From the NCBI RefSeq assembly GCF_004357765.1, contig NZ_SMTE01000001.1:1-64000 (forward strand): a stretch of DNA of 64,000 bases. Reading direction: 5' to 3'. Made by a program: the position numbers and the translations under genes. This DNA comes from Pseudomonas putida. Its GTDB lineage: Bacteria > Pseudomonadota > Gammaproteobacteria > Pseudomonadales > Pseudomonadaceae. Positions 28,829-37,863 of the stretch are shown here, one piece after another; the first letter of the stretch is position 1; each line of letters begins with the position of its first letter. The notes beneath the pieces are model-generated. The model had not been told where the DNA came from. It worked only from the letters and a program-made list of their open reading frames with translations, and searched no databases.

Positions 28829-29684
28829 GAATCGCGCCGAGCTTTTCCCTGCGCGAAGTCGCCAAGCGCCCATCCCAGGCGTTGACGCCGGCGGCCTGCA
28901 CCTTGATTCCGATCCGTCGATATACCAGCGCTGCCGTTGCCACTGCCCAGGCCGAGCGCCAGGGCAGGGCAGCGAGCCCCGCCTGCGCGCTGCGGTAGTA
29001 AGGTTCGGCCTCTGCCAGCAAACGCTCGGCCATGGCCGCCACGGCTGGCCGGTAGCGCGGCTCGGCCAGGCCCCAGGCCGGCACCTCGAACTCATCCAGC
29101 CAAGCCTGGGGCAGGTAACAACGCCCGACGCGGGCGTCTTCGACGATGTCGCGGGCGATGTTGGTCAGTTGCATGGCCAGGCCCAGATCGCATGCCCGGT
29201 CCAGCACAGCCGGATCGCGCACGCCCATCACCCGCGCCATCATCAGGCCCACCACGCCGGCGACGTGGTAGCAGTAACCCAGGACGTCCTGCGGGCGCGC
29301 GTAGCGCTGACCCGCGACATCCTGGGCAAAGCCTTCGAGCAGGTCGAAGGCTTCGTCGGGCGGGATGCCGTGGCGCTGGGCAACATCACCCAGTGCTGCG
29401 AACGCGGGCGTCTGGGCGGGCAACCCGGCGTAGATCTCGCGGGTCTGCCTTTGCAAGTCGGCAAGGCGCCGGCGGGCCTGCTCCGCGGGCAGGGGCAGGG
29501 CATCATGGCCGGCCTGCTGGCCATCGATCACATCATCGCAGTGGCGGCACCAGGCATACAGCAACATGGCGCTGCGCCGGGTCGCCGGATCGAACAGCCG
29601 GGCGGCTGCGGCGAAGCTCTTGGAGCCTACCGCGATGCTGTGTTCGGCATGCCGCAGCAGCGGGTCGGATCGTTGTTCGCTCAT
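28695..29684 (-). CDS. crtB: Phytoene synthase
   Basis: Joins two geranylgeranyl diphosphates to phytoene. 329 residues with the Asp-rich motifs DDVID (50-54) and NIARDIVEDARVGRCYLP (near 180), and YCYHVAGVVGLMM. The start overlaps the crtI stop (ATGA). The C-terminal 25 or so residues (RPGGIAARHGARATDG) are Arg/Ala-rich and extend past the usual end, in the stretch antisense to crtZ. The longer frame reaching 30533 is antisense to crtI. Confidence 0.93.
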   Translation of the reverse strand: MSEQRSDPLLRHAEHSIAVGSKSFAAAARLFDPATRRSAMLLYAWCRHCDDVIDGQQAGHDALPLPAEQARRRLADLQRQTREIYAGLPAQTPAFAALGDVAQRHGIPPDEAFDLLEGFAQDVAGQRYARPQDVLGYCYHVAGVVGLMMARVMGVRDPAVLDRACDLGLAMQLTNIARDIVEDARVGRCYLPQAWLDEFEVPAWGLAEPRYRPAVAAMAERLLAEAEPYYRSAQAGLAALPWRSAWAVATAALVYRRIGIKVQAAGVNAWDGRLATSRREKLGAILSGLWRSLTRRLCRAQARDGRLWQRPGGIAARHGARATDGASAR

Positions 29685-31171
29685 CGTGACAGGTCCTCCA
29701 GCATCAGCCCAGCGGTGGCCTTGGCCGATGCGATCACCCCAGGTACGCCGGCACCGGGGTGGGTACCGGCCCCGACCAGATACAGGTTGTGCAGGTGGGC
29801 GTCGCGATTGTGCGGACGGAACCACGCGCTCTGAGTCAGCAAAGGCTCCAGCGAAAAGGCCGAACCCAGATGGGCGTTGAGCTGTTCGCGGAAATCCAGC
29901 GGGGTGAAGGTGCGGCAGGTCACCAGGTCGTCGCGCAGACCCGGTATGTAGTGACGCTCCAGGTAGGCGAAGATGCGATCGCGATATCGGGGCCCTTCGC
30001 TCGCCCAGTCGATCGGAGCGTTGCCCAGGTGCGGCACCGGTGCCAGCACATAGTGGCTCGAACAGCCGGGCGGCGCCAGGCTCGGGTCGGTGGCGCAGGG
30101 TGCGTGCAGATACAATGAGAAGTCCGTCGGCAGCGCTGGTCCGTTGAAGATCTCCTCGACCAGCGCCTGGTAACGTGGGCCGAAGCACACAGTGTGGTGG
30201 CGCAGCTGCGGCTGGGCACGGCGAAGGCCGAAATGCACCACGAACAACGAGTTGCTGAAGCGCTTGCCCAGCAACCGGCGGCCTTCCTGGGCGCCTCGTC
30301 GATGCTGGCCCAGGAGTTCCGTATAGGTGTGCACCACGTCGGCATTGGAGGCCACGGCATCGGCCTGCCAATGCCGCCCATCCCGGCTGCGCACTCCGGT
30401 CAGGCGCTGGCCGTGGGTGTCGAAGGCGGCGACCTCGGCGTTGAGCTCCAAAGTCCCGCCCAGGTCGCGAAACAACTGCGCCAGGCCGTTGACCAGGGCG
30501 CCCGTGCCGCCCTTGGCGAACCATACGCCCCATTGCCGTTCCAGTGCGTGGATGAGTGTGTAGATCGACGAGGTCGCGAACGGGTTGCCGCCGACCAACA
30601 ACGCATGAAACGACAACACTTGGCGCAACCGTTCGCTACGCACGAAGCGCGACACCATGGCATAAACGCTACGCCAGGCCTGCAGACGGGCCAGTTGCGG
30701 GCCGGCCTGGAGCATGCTGCGAAACGACAGGAACGGCACCGCGCCGAGCTTCAGGTAGCCCTCATCGAGCACCGATCGCGAGTACGCCAGAAAACGCCGG
30801 TAGCCTTCTACATCGGCAGCGTCCAAGGCATGGATCTGGCGCTCCAGCTGCTCTTGGTCGTTGCTGTAGTCGAACGTCGTGCCATCCTCCCAGCACAAGC
30901 GATAGAACGGGTTCACGGGCAACAGTTCGAGGTATTCGCCCATGGGTTTGCCAGCGAGGGTGAACAGCGCCTCGATGGCCGTGGGATCGGTGATCACCGT
31001 AGGCCCCGCGTCGAACGTGAAGCCTTGGTCGTGGTACACGTAGGCGCGGCCTCCTGGCCGATCGCGTCGCTCCAGCAAGGTGGTGTGGATGCCGCTGGCC
31101 TGGAGGCGTATGGCCAAGGCCAGCCCGCCGATCCCTGCGCCCACCACCACGGCTGATTTTCCTTGAGTCAT
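29681..31171 (-). CDS. crtI: Phytoene desaturase (lycopene-forming)
   Basis: An FAD-dependent desaturase taking phytoene to lycopene. 496 residues with the Rossmann motif VVVGAGIGGLALAIRLQASG at 8-27, RDRPGGRAYVYHDQGFTFDAGPTVITDP near 36-63, and the C-terminal LYLVGAGTHPGAGVPGVIASAKATAGLML. The length and motifs are those of bacterial four-step CrtI. Coupled by ATGA overlaps to crtY upstream and crtB downstream. Confidence 0.95.
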   Translation of the reverse strand: MTQGKSAVVVGAGIGGLALAIRLQASGIHTTLLERRDRPGGRAYVYHDQGFTFDAGPTVITDPTAIEALFTLAGKPMGEYLELLPVNPFYRLCWEDGTTFDYSNDQEQLERQIHALDAADVEGYRRFLAYSRSVLDEGYLKLGAVPFLSFRSMLQAGPQLARLQAWRSVYAMVSRFVRSERLRQVLSFHALLVGGNPFATSSIYTLIHALERQWGVWFAKGGTGALVNGLAQLFRDLGGTLELNAEVAAFDTHGQRLTGVRSRDGRHWQADAVASNADVVHTYTELLGQHRRGAQEGRRLLGKRFSNSLFVVHFGLRRAQPQLRHHTVCFGPRYQALVEEIFNGPALPTDFSLYLHAPCATDPSLAPPGCSSHYVLAPVPHLGNAPIDWASEGPRYRDRIFAYLERHYIPGLRDDLVTCRTFTPLDFREQLNAHLGSAFSLEPLLTQSAWFRPHNRDAHLHNLYLVGAGTHPGAGVPGVIASAKATAGLMLEDLSR

Positions 31172-32334
31172 GCAGGCTCCTTGAACGATTGAGGGGAATG
31201 GCGCAGTGCGGCCCTCAACGCCTCGGCCACCGGGACGGGTGGTTTGCCGACGAGGATGCGCAGGCGGTCACGCCAATGGCTGTGGCCGGCGTAGAAACGG
31301 CCGATCAACGGTTCGGGCAGGCGATGAAAACGCTCCATCACTCGCCAGCGGTCGTCGGGGCGTCCAGCCAGGAACAACATGCGGTTGAGCAATCGATAGA
31401 AGCTCTGATCTCGCCAGCGTCGGTGCAGATAACGGCCCAGCTGGTCTGCCAGACCGTCGGCGTCAGACAGCGGCTGCTGGGCGAGCCAATCGGCCAGTCG
31501 GACCGCTTCGGGCAGCGAGTAACCGGTGGTGCAATGGAACAGACCGGCGCGCAGGCCAGCCAAGGGCTGGCCTCCCTGCGCGGCCCACCAGGCAGGAAAA
31601 TCCTCGGCCAGGGTGATGGGCAGGACGCCGTGCTCTTCACGTATGCATGCGTGCACCTGCCAGCCGTGCTGGCAGGCATATTCGGCGATATGCCCGCGCA
31701 ACTGTTCAGGCTCGGGAGGTTGCCCATCGACGTAGTGGGTGTCTTCGATCAACAACGTATCGGCGCTCAACGGCAGCACGTAAACGAAGCGATAGCCTTG
31801 GCCCTGGTACACGCGGGCGTCCATGAGGATCGGTGCGCTCAGGCCGTGAGGCCGTATCATGCGCAGCACCTGGCCGAGAAATGCCTGCTGGCCCAGCACC
31901 CGGTGCGGACTGGCCTGGGCGCCACGGCCATCGATCACCACGCGGGCCTGCAGGCGCTCGCCGCCTTCCAGCGTCACCTGCTGTGCGCTGACCTGGCTAA
32001 CCGCACAGTGGGTGCGTAGCGCCGGCCCCAGGGCGAGCTCGAGGCGCTCGGCGAAATGCTCGCTGGTGATGCTGGCATAACCGCTGGCGACACGACGCGA
32101 CAGGTTCGGGAAGTGCACGTGGTAGGCCGGCCAACGCTTGACCACTAGCGGTGCCAACCAGTGCTGCTGAGCTGGGGTGAGGTCGGTATCGTGGAACGAC
32201 CAGGTATGGTTGCCGCCGATCCGCGGCGCCTGTTCCAGGCACACCAGATCGAGCTCCGGACGCACCTGGCGCAAACGCCAGGCGATCAGGCCGTTTGCCA
32301 GGCCGCCGCCGACCAGGATCAGGTCATGCTTCAT
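31168..32334 (-). CDS. crtY: Lycopene beta-cyclase
   Basis: Cyclises both ends of lycopene to beta-carotene. 388 residues; an N-terminal dinucleotide-binding motif ([17 protein letters not shown]), the [13 protein letters not shown] segment, and [22 protein letters not shown] of the CrtY/CrtL family. Start 32334 overlaps the fni stop by ATGA; upstream in-frame residues to 32403 lie inside fni. Confidence 0.94.
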   Translation of the reverse strand: MKHDLILVGGGLANGLIAWRLRQVRPELDLVCLEQAPRIGGNHTWSFHDTDLTPAQQHWLAPLVVKRWPAYHVHFPNLSRRVASGYASITSEHFAERLELALGPALRTHCAVSQVSAQQVTLEGGERLQARVVIDGRGAQASPHRVLGQQAFLGQVLRMIRPHGLSAPILMDARVYQGQGYRFVYVLPLSADTLLIEDTHYVDGQPPEPEQLRGHIAEYACQHGWQVHACIREEHGVLPITLAEDFPAWWAAQGGQPLAGLRAGLFHCTTGYSLPEAVRLADWLAQQPLSDADGLADQLGRYLHRRWRDQSFYRLLNRMLFLAGRPDDRWRVMERFHRLPEPLIGRFYAGHSHWRDRLRILVGKPPVPVAEALRAALRHSPQSFKEPA

Positions 32335-33377
32335 GCCGGTTGCGGCCCGGGTCCGAGTAAGCGCGCCCGGCGCAGTTGCGCGAGATTGCGCGAGCCGGTG
32401 CAAAAGCAGGCAATACGCAATTGACGCAAGACCACGTCGAAGTGTTCGATGACGGCCTCGGTGGAGGTCAGTGCTGCCTCGAGCACTCCAGCCGCCTGGC
32501 CGACCAGATCGGCGCCCAAACGAATGGCCTTGGCGGCTTCCAGGCCGTCACTGACACCTCCCGAAGCGATCAGGCCGACCTCCGGTAACGCCCTGCGCAC
32601 AGCCAACAGGCATTGCGCGGTCGGAATGCCCCAATCGCGAAAGGCCAGGGCCACGGCGCGATCGGCGGCGCTGCTGGCGCGCTGGGCCTCGACCGCTGCC
32701 CAGCTGGTACCGCCAGCACCGGCCACGTCGATGATCTGTACGCCGGCATCGACCAGCGCCCGGGCCACCGTAGGCGAGACGCCGGCACCCACTTCCTTGG
32801 CGATCACCGGTACGTCCAGGACGCGGGTGAGTGCCTCGATCCTGTCCAGCACGCCCCGCCAATCGCGGTCGCCCTCGGGCTGGACCGCCTCCTGCAGCGG
32901 GTTCAGGTGGATGATCAAGGCATTGGCTTGCAGGCTGTCGACGGCCCTGCGCGCCAGATCCAGGCCATCGACCTCGCGCAGTTGCGCCGCGCCAAGGTTG
33001 GCGAGCAATGGAATGCTGGGAGCAAGCCGTCGTAGAGCAGGGGTCAGGCCCGTGGCCGGGCCCCCTTGCAGGCTCACTCGCTGCGAGCCTACCCCCATAG
33101 CGATGCCTAGCGCTTGGGCCGCTTCCGCCAAGTGATGATTGATGTGCTCGGCGCGCTGCGCACCACCGGTCATCGAACTGATCAACAACGGCGCACGCAG
33201 GGAAATGCCCAGCAGCGAGGTGCCCAGGTCGATCTCGTCCAGGGCCATCTCCGGCAGCGCGCAGTGCTCGAAGCGAATGGCCGACCAGCCCGGGTCGACG
33301 GCGGAGGCAGCTTGTCCAGGGGCCAGCACGATGTCCAGGTGGTCGTCCTTGCGTTGACTCAGCAAGCTTTTCTTCAT
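32331..33377 (-). CDS. fni: Isopentenyl-diphosphate delta-isomerase, type 2
   Basis: An FMN- and NADPH-dependent isomerase that interconverts IPP and DMAPP, supplying substrate to CrtE. 348 residues with QRKDDHLDI near 8-16, ISSMTGG near 67-73, GVGSQRVSL near 96, [11 protein letters not shown] near 200 and [11 protein letters not shown] near 222. First gene of the minus-strand carotenoid operon, divergent from crtE across 185 bases. Confidence 0.94.
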   Translation of the reverse strand: MKKSLLSQRKDDHLDIVLAPGQAASAVDPGWSAIRFEHCALPEMALDEIDLGTSLLGISLRAPLLISSMTGGAQRAEHINHHLAEAAQALGIAMGVGSQRVSLQGGPATGLTPALRRLAPSIPLLANLGAAQLREVDGLDLARRAVDSLQANALIIHLNPLQEAVQPEGDRDWRGVLDRIEALTRVLDVPVIAKEVGAGVSPTVARALVDAGVQIIDVAGAGGTSWAAVEAQRASSAADRAVALAFRDWGIPTAQCLLAVRRALPEVGLIASGGVSDGLEAAKAIRLGADLVGQAAGVLEAALTSTEAVIEHFDVVLRQLRIACFCTGSRNLAQLRRARLLGPGPQPA

Positions 33378-33440
33378 GCCCGCTCCATTGCCAGGGAATC
33401 ATCCGAGGGGCGCGTGAGGTCTGTGCAAAAGACAGGGGGG

Positions 33441-33468
33441 TTGTACAACGCAGCCCGATTTGTATAGC
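33441..33468 (+). promoter_or_regulatory. Predicted crtE promoter with TTGTACAA element
   Basis: TTGTAC (33441-33446), a 16-base spacer and TATAGC (33463-33468) form a plausible sigma-70 promoter about 95 bases before crtE. TTGTACAA overlaps the -35, and a related TTGTATA overlaps the -10. The CarH/LitR class of B12-dependent photoreceptor repressors is known to bind nTnTACAn-type repeats, so light control is a reasonable idea. The two elements are 19 bases apart, not the 11-base spacing of classical CarH operators. Confidence 0.5.
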
Positions 33469-33562
33469 TAAGCCCAAAACGGCACAGCATGTGAGGCAAC
33501 GGCAACTGTCGGTTCGTTCCTTCGACCTGTGCACCGGGTGCCGCGCAACCAATGAGGCAAGG

Positions 33563-34552
33563 ATGACCACCATCGCCCACTCGCCCCAGGCCGCCGAGAC
33601 CGGCTCGCTTGATTCGCTGATCCACCTGCAGGGCGCCATCGAAGCCCGCCTCGAGGCGTTGTTGCCCGCCGCCGGTAGCGAGCGCGACCTGGTGGCCGCT
33701 GCCATGCGTGATTGCACCCTGGCGCCAGGCAAGCGCCTGCGCCCGTTGCTGCTGGTCCTGGCAGCAGAAGGGCTGGGCGCCTGCCCCAAGGCCGCACTGG
33801 ACGTTGGTTGTGCGATAGAGATGGTCCATGCGGCATCGTTGGTGCTCGATGATCTGCCCTGCATGGACGACGCCACCTTGCGTCGAGGCCGGGCCACCTT
33901 GCACTTGGCGTTCGGCGAGGATGTGGCGCTGCTGGCGGCGATCGCCTTGTTGTCCCGTGCATTCGCCCTGGTGGCCAGGCTCGAGGGTGTCTCGCCCCAG
34001 GTGCGTGCCGATCTGGTCGCGACCTTGGCCGACGCGATCGGTAGCCAGGGGCTGGTCAAGGGCCAGTTGCAGGACTTGCGTGACGGCATCCTGCCGCGCA
34101 GCGCCGAGCAGATCGTCGAGACCAACCAGTTGAAGACCGGTGCGTTGTTCGGCGCGATCCTGGCCATGGCAGGACACCTGGCCGATGCCACCGCTGCGCT
34201 GCAGGCATCGCTGCAGCGCTTCGCCGGCGAGCTTGGCCAAGCCTTCCAACTGTATGACGACCTGCGAGACCGCGACGCAGGTACCGGCAAGGATCCTGAC
34301 AAGGATCACGGCAAGTCCACCTTACTGGCCCTGTGCGGCGAGGAGGCGGTTCGCGACCGATTGGCTGTCCACCTGGCCAATGCCGAGCATTACCTGGCCG
34401 AAGCCTCGCTCGGGGAGCGAAAGATCGTTCTGATGTTGCGTAGCGTGTTCACTTGCACCGGGTCGTCGCAATCAAACTTTCACGGCCCGTTGGGTTCTTC
34501 TGAACAACAACCCTCGCATGAAGGAGCCGAGCATGGAACACGACGACCGTAA
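33563..34552 (+). CDS. crtE: Geranylgeranyl diphosphate synthase
   Basis: A polyprenyl synthase making the C20 precursor GGPP. 329 residues with the first Asp-rich motif DDLPCMDD at 96-103, GKRLRP near 57-62, GQLQDL near 165, and the second motif YDDLRD near 231. The start has GAGG nearby and gives the CrtE N-terminus. The last 35 or so residues, after MLRSVF, do not look like the family and run 20 bases into the next small gene; a lost stop or frameshift near 34440 is possible. It is the only carotenoid synthesis gene transcribed rightwards apart from crtZ. Confidence 0.92.
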   Translation: MTTIAHSPQAAETGSLDSLIHLQGAIEARLEALLPAAGSERDLVAAAMRDCTLAPGKRLRPLLLVLAAEGLGACPKAALDVGCAIEMVHAASLVLDDLPCMDDATLRRGRATLHLAFGEDVALLAAIALLSRAFALVARLEGVSPQVRADLVATLADAIGSQGLVKGQLQDLRDGILPRSAEQIVETNQLKTGALFGAILAMAGHLADATAALQASLQRFAGELGQAFQLYDDLRDRDAGTGKDPDKDHGKSTLLALCGEEAVRDRLAVHLANAEHYLAEASLGERKIVLMLRSVFTCTGSSQSNFHGPLGSSEQQPSHEGAEHGTRRP

Positions 34553-34757
34553 ACCCGCTGACAAGGTCCCCCACGTGGTGTCATCGGAGCAGGCGCAGCA
34601 GGGTGAACGTGCGCCCAAGCCCGTACTGGAACGCCCGGATCCTGATACCGAGGCAGTGGACAAGGTGATCACCCCCACCTCGACCCAGGAGGTCGAAGAA
34701 CAGACCGAGGCCATCGAAAAACGCTTGCGCGACGTGGAGGGCAAGGCCAGTCGATGA
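34533..34757 (+). CDS. Small hydrophilic protein of unknown function (74 aa)
   Basis: Highly charged, with no membrane segment and no recognised domain; about a quarter of residues are Asp or Glu, with a C-terminal Glu-rich helix (QEVEEQTEAIEKRLRDVE). AAGGAG 6 bases before ATG 34533 decides the start over an in-frame ATG at 34518. Its first 20 bases overlap the end of crtE in another frame. It resembles disordered stress-type proteins only in composition. Confidence 0.6.
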   Translation: MEHDDRKPADKVPHVVSSEQAQQGERAPKPVLERPDPDTEAVDKVITPTSTQEVEEQTEAIEKRLRDVEGKASR

Positions 34758-34778
34758 CCGGCCTTGCCACCTCGTCGA

Positions 34779-36779
34779 TCAATGGGGCGCGCGGGGAATG
34801 GTCTTGAGCAGGTCTTCAGGACTGATGTGACCGACCACCTGCGCCACCGCACTGCCGGGTGTCGGCAGGTCGATGATGTGACTCTTCATCTTGCCGATCA
34901 CGTGCATTTCACACGGCTTGCAGTCGAACTTCAGGGTCAGTACCTCGTCGCCCTGGATTAGCTGCATGGGGGCGACCTTGGTGCGTACGCCGGTGACGCC
35001 TTTGGCCTGCTTGGGGCAGAGGTTGAACGAGAAGCGCAGGCAGTGCTTGGTGATCATCACCGGCACCTCGCCGTGCTCTTCATGGGCCTCGTAGGCCGCG
35101 TCGATCAGTTGCACACCGTGGCGGTGATAGAAGTCACGCGCCTTCTGGTTGTACACGTTGGCGAGGAACGACAAGTGCGATTCCGGGTACACCGGAGGTG
35201 GCGTGGTTTCGGCCTTTCGCCCACCGCGCGGGTGAGCCTTGACCCGCGCCTCGGTGAGTGCCTCGATAGCTTCGCGGCGCAAAGCCTTGAGCTGCGAATT
35301 GGGAATGAAGAACGCTTGCGGAGCATCGAGTTCGATGGCGCTGGCGTGGTACTGGGTAGTCCCCAGCTGACCGAGCAGGTCGCGCAGTTGGTCGAGGGCC
35401 TGGGCTGGCTTGTTGGCCACGCCGAACGGTCCGTCCAGGGTCAGCTGGACACTGACGCCTTCTTCGCTGGTCGCGGTCAGGGTCAGACGCTCCTCGCGCA
35501 ACCGCGCCTGCCACTGCACGCCGACCCGGCGTTCGGCCGAGGTGCGTAGCAGGGCTTGTTGCCAGTTGTGGTCGAGATTACGTGACAGCGGGTGGTTGGG
35601 ACGCAGCTTGTGCAGCCCTTCGGGCATCTCGTTGGGCTCGACGCGATAGCGGTAGCGTTTTTGACCGTCCTCATCGAATTCACCGCGTGGCTCGGCGATG
35701 TTGGCGCGGAACCCGACCACTTCGCGCTTGACCAGCACATTGAGGCCGTCGCCGTTGGTCAACGGCACTTCGGTGACCACCAACATGTCGCGCTTGCCGA
35801 CTTTTTCGACGACGCCCACCGGCAGGCCGGTGAAGGTCGGCGAGTCGAAGGCGCCGATGTCGACCTTACGCTCACTGACGAAATAGTCGGTACTGCCGCG
35901 GTGGAACGTCTTGTCTGGGTCGGGCAGGAAGAAGTGTTCGGTACGCCCGCTGGAAGCGCGGGCCAGTTCCGGGCGGCCTTCGAGGATGGCGTCGAGCTGC
36001 TGACGGTAGTGGGCCGTGATGTTCTTCACGTAGCCCATGTCCTTGTAGCGACCCTCGATCTTGAACGAGCGCACGCCGGCATCCACCAGGTCGGCCAGGT
36101 TGGCGGTCTGGTTGTTGTCCTTCATCGACAGCAGGTGCTTCTCGAAGGCGACGACGCGGCCCTGGTCGTCCTTGAGGGTGTACGGCAGGCGGCAAGCCTG
36201 GGAGCAGTCGCCACGGTTGGCACTGCGCCCGGTCTGGGCGTGGGAGATGTTGCACTGGCCGGAGAAGGCTACGCACAGGGCGCCATGGATGAAGAACTCG
36301 ATGGCGGCATCGGTTTCGGCGGCGATGGCACGGATCTGCTGCAGGTTCAGCTCGCGGGCCAGCACCAGTTGGGAGAAACCGGCCTGGTCGAGGAACTTCG
36401 CCCGCTCCAGGGTACGGATGTCGGTCTGGGTGCTGGCATGCAACTCGATCGGCGGGATGTCCAGTTCCATCACGCCCAGGTCCTGCACGATCAACGCGTC
36501 GACACCGGCGTCGTACAACTGGTGGATCAGCTTGCGCGCAGGTTCGAGCTCGTTGTCGTGGAGGATGGTGTTGATGGTGGTGAATACGCGCGCATGGTAG
36601 CGGTGGGCGAATTCGACCAGTTCGGCGATATCGCCGACTTCGTTACAGGCGTTATGGCGTGCGCCGAAGCTCGGGCCGCCGATGTAGATGGCATCAGCGC
36701 CGTGCAGGATCGCCTCGCGGGCGATGGCCACGTCACGGGCAGGGCTGAGCAGTTCCAGGTGATTCTTTGGAAGGGACAT
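34779..36779 (-). CDS. rlhA: Peptidase U32 family protein, RlhA-like
   Basis: 666 residues of the U32 family. The YdcP/RlhA branch in E. coli is needed for hydroxylation of 23S rRNA C2501, and true peptidase activity is doubtful. Visible landmarks are HGADAIYIGGPSFGARHNA near 25-45, the Cys-containing core FIHGALCVAFSGQCNISHAQTGRSANRGDCSQACRLPY near 165-205, and a second Cys set near the C-terminus (RFSFNLCPKQAKG, FDCKPCEMH) that may bind an Fe-S cluster. ATG 36779 is preferred over an in-frame GTG at 36803; neither has a clear ribosome binding site. Confidence 0.82.
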   Translation of the reverse strand: MSLPKNHLELLSPARDVAIAREAILHGADAIYIGGPSFGARHNACNEVGDIAELVEFAHRYHARVFTTINTILHDNELEPARKLIHQLYDAGVDALIVQDLGVMELDIPPIELHASTQTDIRTLERAKFLDQAGFSQLVLARELNLQQIRAIAAETDAAIEFFIHGALCVAFSGQCNISHAQTGRSANRGDCSQACRLPYTLKDDQGRVVAFEKHLLSMKDNNQTANLADLVDAGVRSFKIEGRYKDMGYVKNITAHYRQQLDAILEGRPELARASSGRTEHFFLPDPDKTFHRGSTDYFVSERKVDIGAFDSPTFTGLPVGVVEKVGKRDMLVVTEVPLTNGDGLNVLVKREVVGFRANIAEPRGEFDEDGQKRYRYRVEPNEMPEGLHKLRPNHPLSRNLDHNWQQALLRTSAERRVGVQWQARLREERLTLTATSEEGVSVQLTLDGPFGVANKPAQALDQLRDLLGQLGTTQYHASAIELDAPQAFFIPNSQLKALRREAIEALTEARVKAHPRGGRKAETTPPPVYPESHLSFLANVYNQKARDFYHRHGVQLIDAAYEAHEEHGEVPVMITKHCLRFSFNLCPKQAKGVTGVRTKVAPMQLIQGDEVLTLKFDCKPCEMHVIGKMKSHIIDLPTPGSAVAQVVGHISPEDLLKTIPRAPH

Positions 36780-36882
36780 ATCGTTATGGTTTCGGGCGGT
36801 CACGGTTTAGGGCGGCATTGTAGCGGTGAAATGGATTGGTGACATCTTTGCCTGCCAAGAGGTGTGTGGTCTGTGCCGAAGA

Positions 36883-37761
36883 TCAAAGGCTGATCCCCTT
36901 CAAGCACTCGACAAGGCGCAACGCTGCCGGCGACAGACTGCTCTCGCTGCGGGTGATCACCCCCAGTTCCCGTTCCAGCCCAGGCTCGGGCAGATACCGG
37001 CGGACCAGACGCCGCTCACCGTCATCCGCCGATTCCGGCAGCAACGCGATACCCAAGCCATTGCGCACCAGCGCCAAGACCGTGGACATGTAGTTGGCCT
37101 CCATGGCCACTCGTAACGTCAATCCACGCGCCTGGAACACCTGCTCGATCTGCGCCCGCACGCTGCTGTCGCGGCCAGTGAGGATCATTGGCTGCTCGTG
37201 CAGGTCGGCAAGGCCCAACTCACCGCTGACCAGCGGATGCCCGGCAGGTACGAACAGACACAGGCGGTCGTGCAGCAGCGGTGTGAACGACAGCCCATGG
37301 CCAAGCCTGGCCCGTACTCCCAGGCCAAAATCGACGTCGCCATCGCGCACCCGCTCGGTGATGCGCTCGGCCACCAGATCGCGCAAGCGCACTTCGATAC
37401 CTGGGTATTGCTCATGGAACACGGCCAGTCGTTCGGGGAGGGCACCGGCACACAGCGAGGGCAGGGCTGCCACGCTGACCACGCCGCGACGCACGGCGGC
37501 CAGGCCTTGGCTGGCGCTGACGATGTTGCCCAGGTCCAGCAGCAGTTTCTCCATCGCCGGCAGCGCCTCGCGCCCGGCTGCGGTCAATGCCACATGGCGA
37601 GGGCTGCGCTCCAGCAGTTCCACCCCCAACCAACCTTCCAACTGGCGGATCTGCACGGTCAGTGCCGACGGCGACAGGTGCAGGTCGTCGGCGGCGCGGG
37701 CGAAGTTGCCGCGTTGGACCACGGTGATGAAGGCGCGGATGTGCTGCAAGGCATTCTTCAT
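36883..37761 (-). CDS. LysR-family transcriptional regulator
   Basis: 292 residues: an N-terminal helix-turn-helix (residues about 4-62, IRAFITVVQRGNFARAADDLHLSPSALTVQIRQLE) and a substrate-binding domain. It is divergent from the CitMHS transporter gene, with about 100 bases between, and is the likely regulator of that transporter and the AtuA-like pair. Start 37761 begins the family N-terminus; the same frame is open to 39078 but is antisense to the transporter. Confidence 0.9.
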   Translation of the reverse strand: MKNALQHIRAFITVVQRGNFARAADDLHLSPSALTVQIRQLEGWLGVELLERSPRHVALTAAGREALPAMEKLLLDLGNIVSASQGLAAVRRGVVSVAALPSLCAGALPERLAVFHEQYPGIEVRLRDLVAERITERVRDGDVDFGLGVRARLGHGLSFTPLLHDRLCLFVPAGHPLVSGELGLADLHEQPMILTGRDSSVRAQIEQVFQARGLTLRVAMEANYMSTVLALVRNGLGIALLPESADDGERRLVRRYLPEPGLERELGVITRSESSLSPAALRLVECLKGISL

Positions 37762-37863
37762 TTTGTTTTTTCGAACGTGAGTGGCTTTAAATTGCAAATT
37801 ACACGCGCCGTGGCCCTTCCTGATACTCCAGGCAACAACAAAAATCACATGCTGGAGTCGCCC

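Noticed and set aside
29685-30533. Long N-terminal extension of CrtB
   Set aside because: Antisense-frame reading through crtI in the same strand region; CrtB proper starts at 29684 with an ATGA overlap to crtI.
34475-34510. AAACTT...TCT pattern before the gene at 34533, considered as an extracytoplasmic-sigma (AlgU-type) promoter
   Set aside because: Spacing and -10 half do not fit the consensus; too weak to list.
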